Positions 60,244 through 64,000 of a stretch of 64,000 bases of DNA are shown here, piece after piece; position 1 is the first letter of the stretch; each line of letters starts with the position of its first letter. Source of the DNA: an uncultured Roseateles sp. (GTDB taxonomy: Bacteria; Pseudomonadota; Gammaproteobacteria; Burkholderiales; Burkholderiaceae). The notes under the pieces were generated by a model. That model did not search any database and was not told the DNA's origin. It saw only the letters and a list, made by a program, of their open reading frames with translations. The stretch covers positions 19,585 to 83,584 of the forward strand of contig CAMPJJ010000011.1 in NCBI GenBank assembly GCA_946886855.1, read 5' to 3'. The translations under genes were made by a program, and so were the position numbers.

Positions 60244-60585
60244 ATGGCCAAGTACCTGATCTCCTTCCCCGGCGCCGCGATGGTCGTCCCCGATGGCGAC
60301 TGGGACGCGGTGGTCCGCGACTCGCATGCCGTGATCGAGGAGGCCAAGGTGGCCGGCGTCTACGTCTTCGGCGGCGGCATCGACGAAAGCGTTCCGCCCG
60401 TGCTCGTCTCCGGCGACGGCACCGTCGCCGAAGGCGGCTATCCCTGGGCGCCGACGCTCGACGGCGGATTCTGTGTCCTGGAAGTGGCCACGCGCGACGC
60501 GGCCATCGACTGGGCCGCGCGCATCGCCAAGGCCTGCCGCTGCCAGCAGGAGCTGCGCGTGTTCTTCTTCGACCCGGCGTCCTGA
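60244..60585 (+). CDS. YCII-related (DGPF-domain-like) protein
   Basis: 113 residues, ferredoxin-like fold of YciI-related proteins: MAKYLISFPGAAMVVPDGDW at the start, then AGVYVFGGGI, PTLDGGFCVLEVATRDAAIDWAARIA and a terminal FFFD. Such small proteins accompany sigma factors or degradative genes; activity is unproven. It follows the small membrane protein gene by 22 bases. Confidence 0.85.
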   Translation: MAKYLISFPGAAMVVPDGDWDAVVRDSHAVIEEAKVAGVYVFGGGIDESVPPVLVSGDGTVAEGGYPWAPTLDGGFCVLEVATRDAAIDWAARIAKACRCQQELRVFFFDPAS

Positions 60586-60608
60586 TGCGAGCTCCGCGCT
60601 GCGCCGGT

Positions 60609-60629
60609 CGGACTCCCGACGCGAGTCCG
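60609..60629. terminator. Hairpin between convergent YCII and hybrid kinase genes
   Basis: CGGACTC-N7-GAGTCCG, a 7-bp perfect stem located between two gene ends. No T-run. Confidence 0.5.
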
Positions 60630-60640
60630 CCGTCCGCCGC

Positions 60641-62299
<1,659 letters not shown>

Positions 62300-63796
62300 T
62301 CAGCCTCGCGACGGCGCATCGTCGCCGTCGCTCAGGAGGGCGACCTCCCCCGCGTAGCGCGAGATGCCGGACACCACCCCTTCGAAGTCGGTCAGCGCCA
62401 CGCCGATCTCCACGCCCCGCTCGCCGAGGCGGAATTCGTGGATGGTGTTGGCGTGCTTGCTGGTGCGGCTCTTCGCCACCGAGACCGCCTTGAGCAGGTT
62501 GCCGCGCGCCTCGAAGTAGCGGAACAGCACGACCGCGTCGCTGAGGTAGCTGAGGTCGATGTCGATGCGTCCCTGGCCGAGGATGCCGTGCTGTCCCAGC
62601 ACCAGGATGGTCGTCACGCCGCGCTGGTTGAGGTAGGTCAGCAGTTCATGCATCTGCAGCATCAGGAACTTGCTGCCGGGCATCGCCTGCAGATAGGCGT
62701 TGAGGCTGTCGATGACCACGGTGCGGACGCCGTCCTGCTCGACGGAGCGCCGCACGCGCGCGGCGAATTCCCCGGCGGTGACCTCCGCCGGATCCAGCGC
62801 GTTGAGCAGGAACTGCTCGTCGTCGATGTAGCCCTGCAGGTCGTAGCCCAGGGTCTTGGCGCGCGGCAGCAGCGTCCCCAGGCCTTCGTCGAACAGGTAG
62901 TACGCGGCCCGTTCGCCGCGCCGCAGCGCCGCGTGGACACAGGCGATGGCGGTGGTGGTCTTGCCGACGCCCGAGGGTCCGACGAACAGCGTGTTGCTGC
63001 CTCGGGCCAGTCCGCCGCCCAGCGCCTCGTCGAAGGCGGCGTTGCCGGTGCTGACGTTTTCGGGCACGAAGGTCTTGTGGTGCTCGGCCGCGACCAGGCG
63101 CGGGAAGACCTCCAGGCCGCCGGTCTTGAGGGTGAAGTCGTGTTCCCCGCTGCGGAAACCGATGCCCCGCATCTTGGCCACGCGCAGGAAGCGCTTGTCC
63201 GCCCCGTACTCGCCCACGACCTGCTGCAGCCACACGACGCCGTGGGCGATGCTGCGCAGCTGCATGTCGCCGGTGGAGGCGCTGAGGTCGTCCAGCATCA
63301 GCACCGTGCAGTCGTGCCGGGCGAAGAAGTGCTTGAGCGCCAGCACCTGGCGCCGGTAGCGCAGCGGGTCCTGCGCGAGCAGGCGCATCTCCGACAGGCT
63401 GTCGAAGACGACGCGCTTGGGGCGGTTCGCCTCGATGCGCGCCATCACGCCCTGGACCGTCTGGTTCAGCTCCAGCTCGGCGGGGTGGATGATGGTCTGC
63501 TCCGCCTCCGGACCGAGCTGCTCCGCGCTGACCAGCTCGAAGACCTCGAGCCCGGCCGCATCGAGGTCCCAGCCGTGCGAGCGGGCGACCTCCTTCAGCT
63601 CGTTGCCGGTCTCGGACAGCGTGACGTACAAGCCGGATTCCCCGACGGCCAGGCCGGCCAGCAGGAAGTGGATGCCGAGCGTGGTCTTGCCGGTGCCCGG
63701 CTCGCCCTCGAACAGGTAAAGATGACCTCGCGGCAGCCCCCCCTGGAGGATGTCATCGAGGCCGGAGATGCCGGTGGAGCAACGGGTGTTGGGCAT
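62300..63796 (-). CDS. KaiC-like double-domain RecA-fold ATPase
   Basis: 498 residues with two KaiC domains. Walker A motifs are GEPGTGKTT at 31-39 and GPSGVGKTT in the second domain; catalytic acidic pairs appear as LSET in the first and FDEG in the second. VVFDSLSEMRLL and TVVIDSLNAYLQAM are the Walker B strands. It lacks KaiA/KaiB partners here. Such proteins paired with histidine kinases are common in non-cyanobacteria and are thought to signal stress or energy state. Start ATG at 63796. Confidence 0.94.
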   Translation of the reverse strand: MPNTRCSTGISGLDDILQGGLPRGHLYLFEGEPGTGKTTLGIHFLLAGLAVGESGLYVTLSETGNELKEVARSHGWDLDAAGLEVFELVSAEQLGPEAEQTIIHPAELELNQTVQGVMARIEANRPKRVVFDSLSEMRLLAQDPLRYRRQVLALKHFFARHDCTVLMLDDLSASTGDMQLRSIAHGVVWLQQVVGEYGADKRFLRVAKMRGIGFRSGEHDFTLKTGGLEVFPRLVAAEHHKTFVPENVSTGNAAFDEALGGGLARGSNTLFVGPSGVGKTTTAIACVHAALRRGERAAYYLFDEGLGTLLPRAKTLGYDLQGYIDDEQFLLNALDPAEVTAGEFAARVRRSVEQDGVRTVVIDSLNAYLQAMPGSKFLMLQMHELLTYLNQRGVTTILVLGQHGILGQGRIDIDLSYLSDAVVLFRYFEARGNLLKAVSVAKSRTSKHANTIHEFRLGERGVEIGVALTDFEGVVSGISRYAGEVALLSDGDDAPSRG

Positions 63797-63926
63797 GAAA
63801 GGGTCGTGGCGAGCGGGGACGGGCAGTCTCGCCATGCGCCTTGGGGGACGGTCCGGAGAGGTCGGATGCCGCGCCGTGGCAATCGACGCTCCCGCCAAGT
63901 CCGGTCTCCGCCCTCGACCTGGACAA

Positions 63927-64000
63927 GGACGGGCCGGAATGGGACGGGCCGTAATGGGACGGGCCGGAATGGGATGGTATGGGATGGGATGGGATGGGAT
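63927..64000. repeat. 15-bp and 5-bp tandem repeats at window edge
   Basis: Three copies of GGACGGGCCGGAATG-type units pass into GGATG/GGGAT pentamers that continue to the window end. It lies upstream of the KaiC-like gene; the whole array is not visible. Confidence 0.9.

Overview
The window is about 64 kb of very GC-rich DNA (roughly 70% by eye) from a beta-proteobacterium of the order Burkholderiales, probably a Roseateles/Mitsuaria/Rubrivivax-type genus. The pointers are two Bug-family solute receptors, HAE1 efflux genes beside a BaeSR-type two-component pair, a DUF1446/AtuA protein, a bacteriophytochrome and the near-absence of mobile DNA. I see no rRNA, tRNA, CRISPR array, prophage or insertion sequence. 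Genes are packed tightly and often overlap by 1-14 bases. Genus-level placement is inference.

Layout. 1-5.8 kb: RND efflux permease (cut by the window edge) and its lipoprotein adaptor, divergent from a histidine kinase/response regulator pair. 5.9-7.4 kb: a class III-type sirtuin and a PhnB-like VOC protein. 7.5-15.7 kb: an ECF sigma/anti-sigma pair, then a five-gene translationally coupled operon (DUF4331 protein, lipoprotein, TPR protein, HupE/UreJ-type permease with an EF-hand loop, TonB-dependent receptor). Both units carry the same promoter-like signal, ATCC-N16-CGTAWA, so I propose that the sigma factor drives both. This is the best candidate for an undescribed system here. 15.9-18.1 kb: a TetR repressor divergent from a TetX-like flavin monooxygenase, with two palindromic operators. 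18.1-21.1 kb: a Gly/Cys-rich protein without a clear start, an AraC regulator and a reductase gene that has lost its 5' end. 21.1-30.5 kb: small catabolic modules with GntR and LysR regulators, two Bug receptors, an amidohydrolase, a class II aldolase, a tautomerase and an AtuA-family protein.

30.6-33.7 kb: a receiver protein with Glu at the phospho-acceptor position, a small unknown gene behind a near-perfect LexA box, a MipA/OmpV protein and a DUF805 protein. 33.9-41.5 kb: an eight-gene MoxR-DUF58 operon. 41.7-48.9 kb: a Pro/Ala-rich exported protein, a bacteriophytochrome kinase, D-lactate dehydrogenase with a DASS anion transporter, and an AspT-family exchanger. 48.9-54.5 kb: YihY, a HipA-family kinase (YjjJ type) with an unusual repeated operator-like 14-mer, a RIO-like kinase, an exported unknown and an OsmC protein. 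54.5-60.6 kb: a TPR/GT41 glycosyltransferase, small enzymes, an exported HExxH protein, an AraC regulator and the remains of a GNAT gene. 60.6-64 kb: a hybrid histidine kinase coupled to a double-domain KaiC-like ATPase.

A recurring feature is minisatellites: units of 6, 9, 12 and 15 bp inside genes (frame-preserving) and of 10 and 14 bp between genes.
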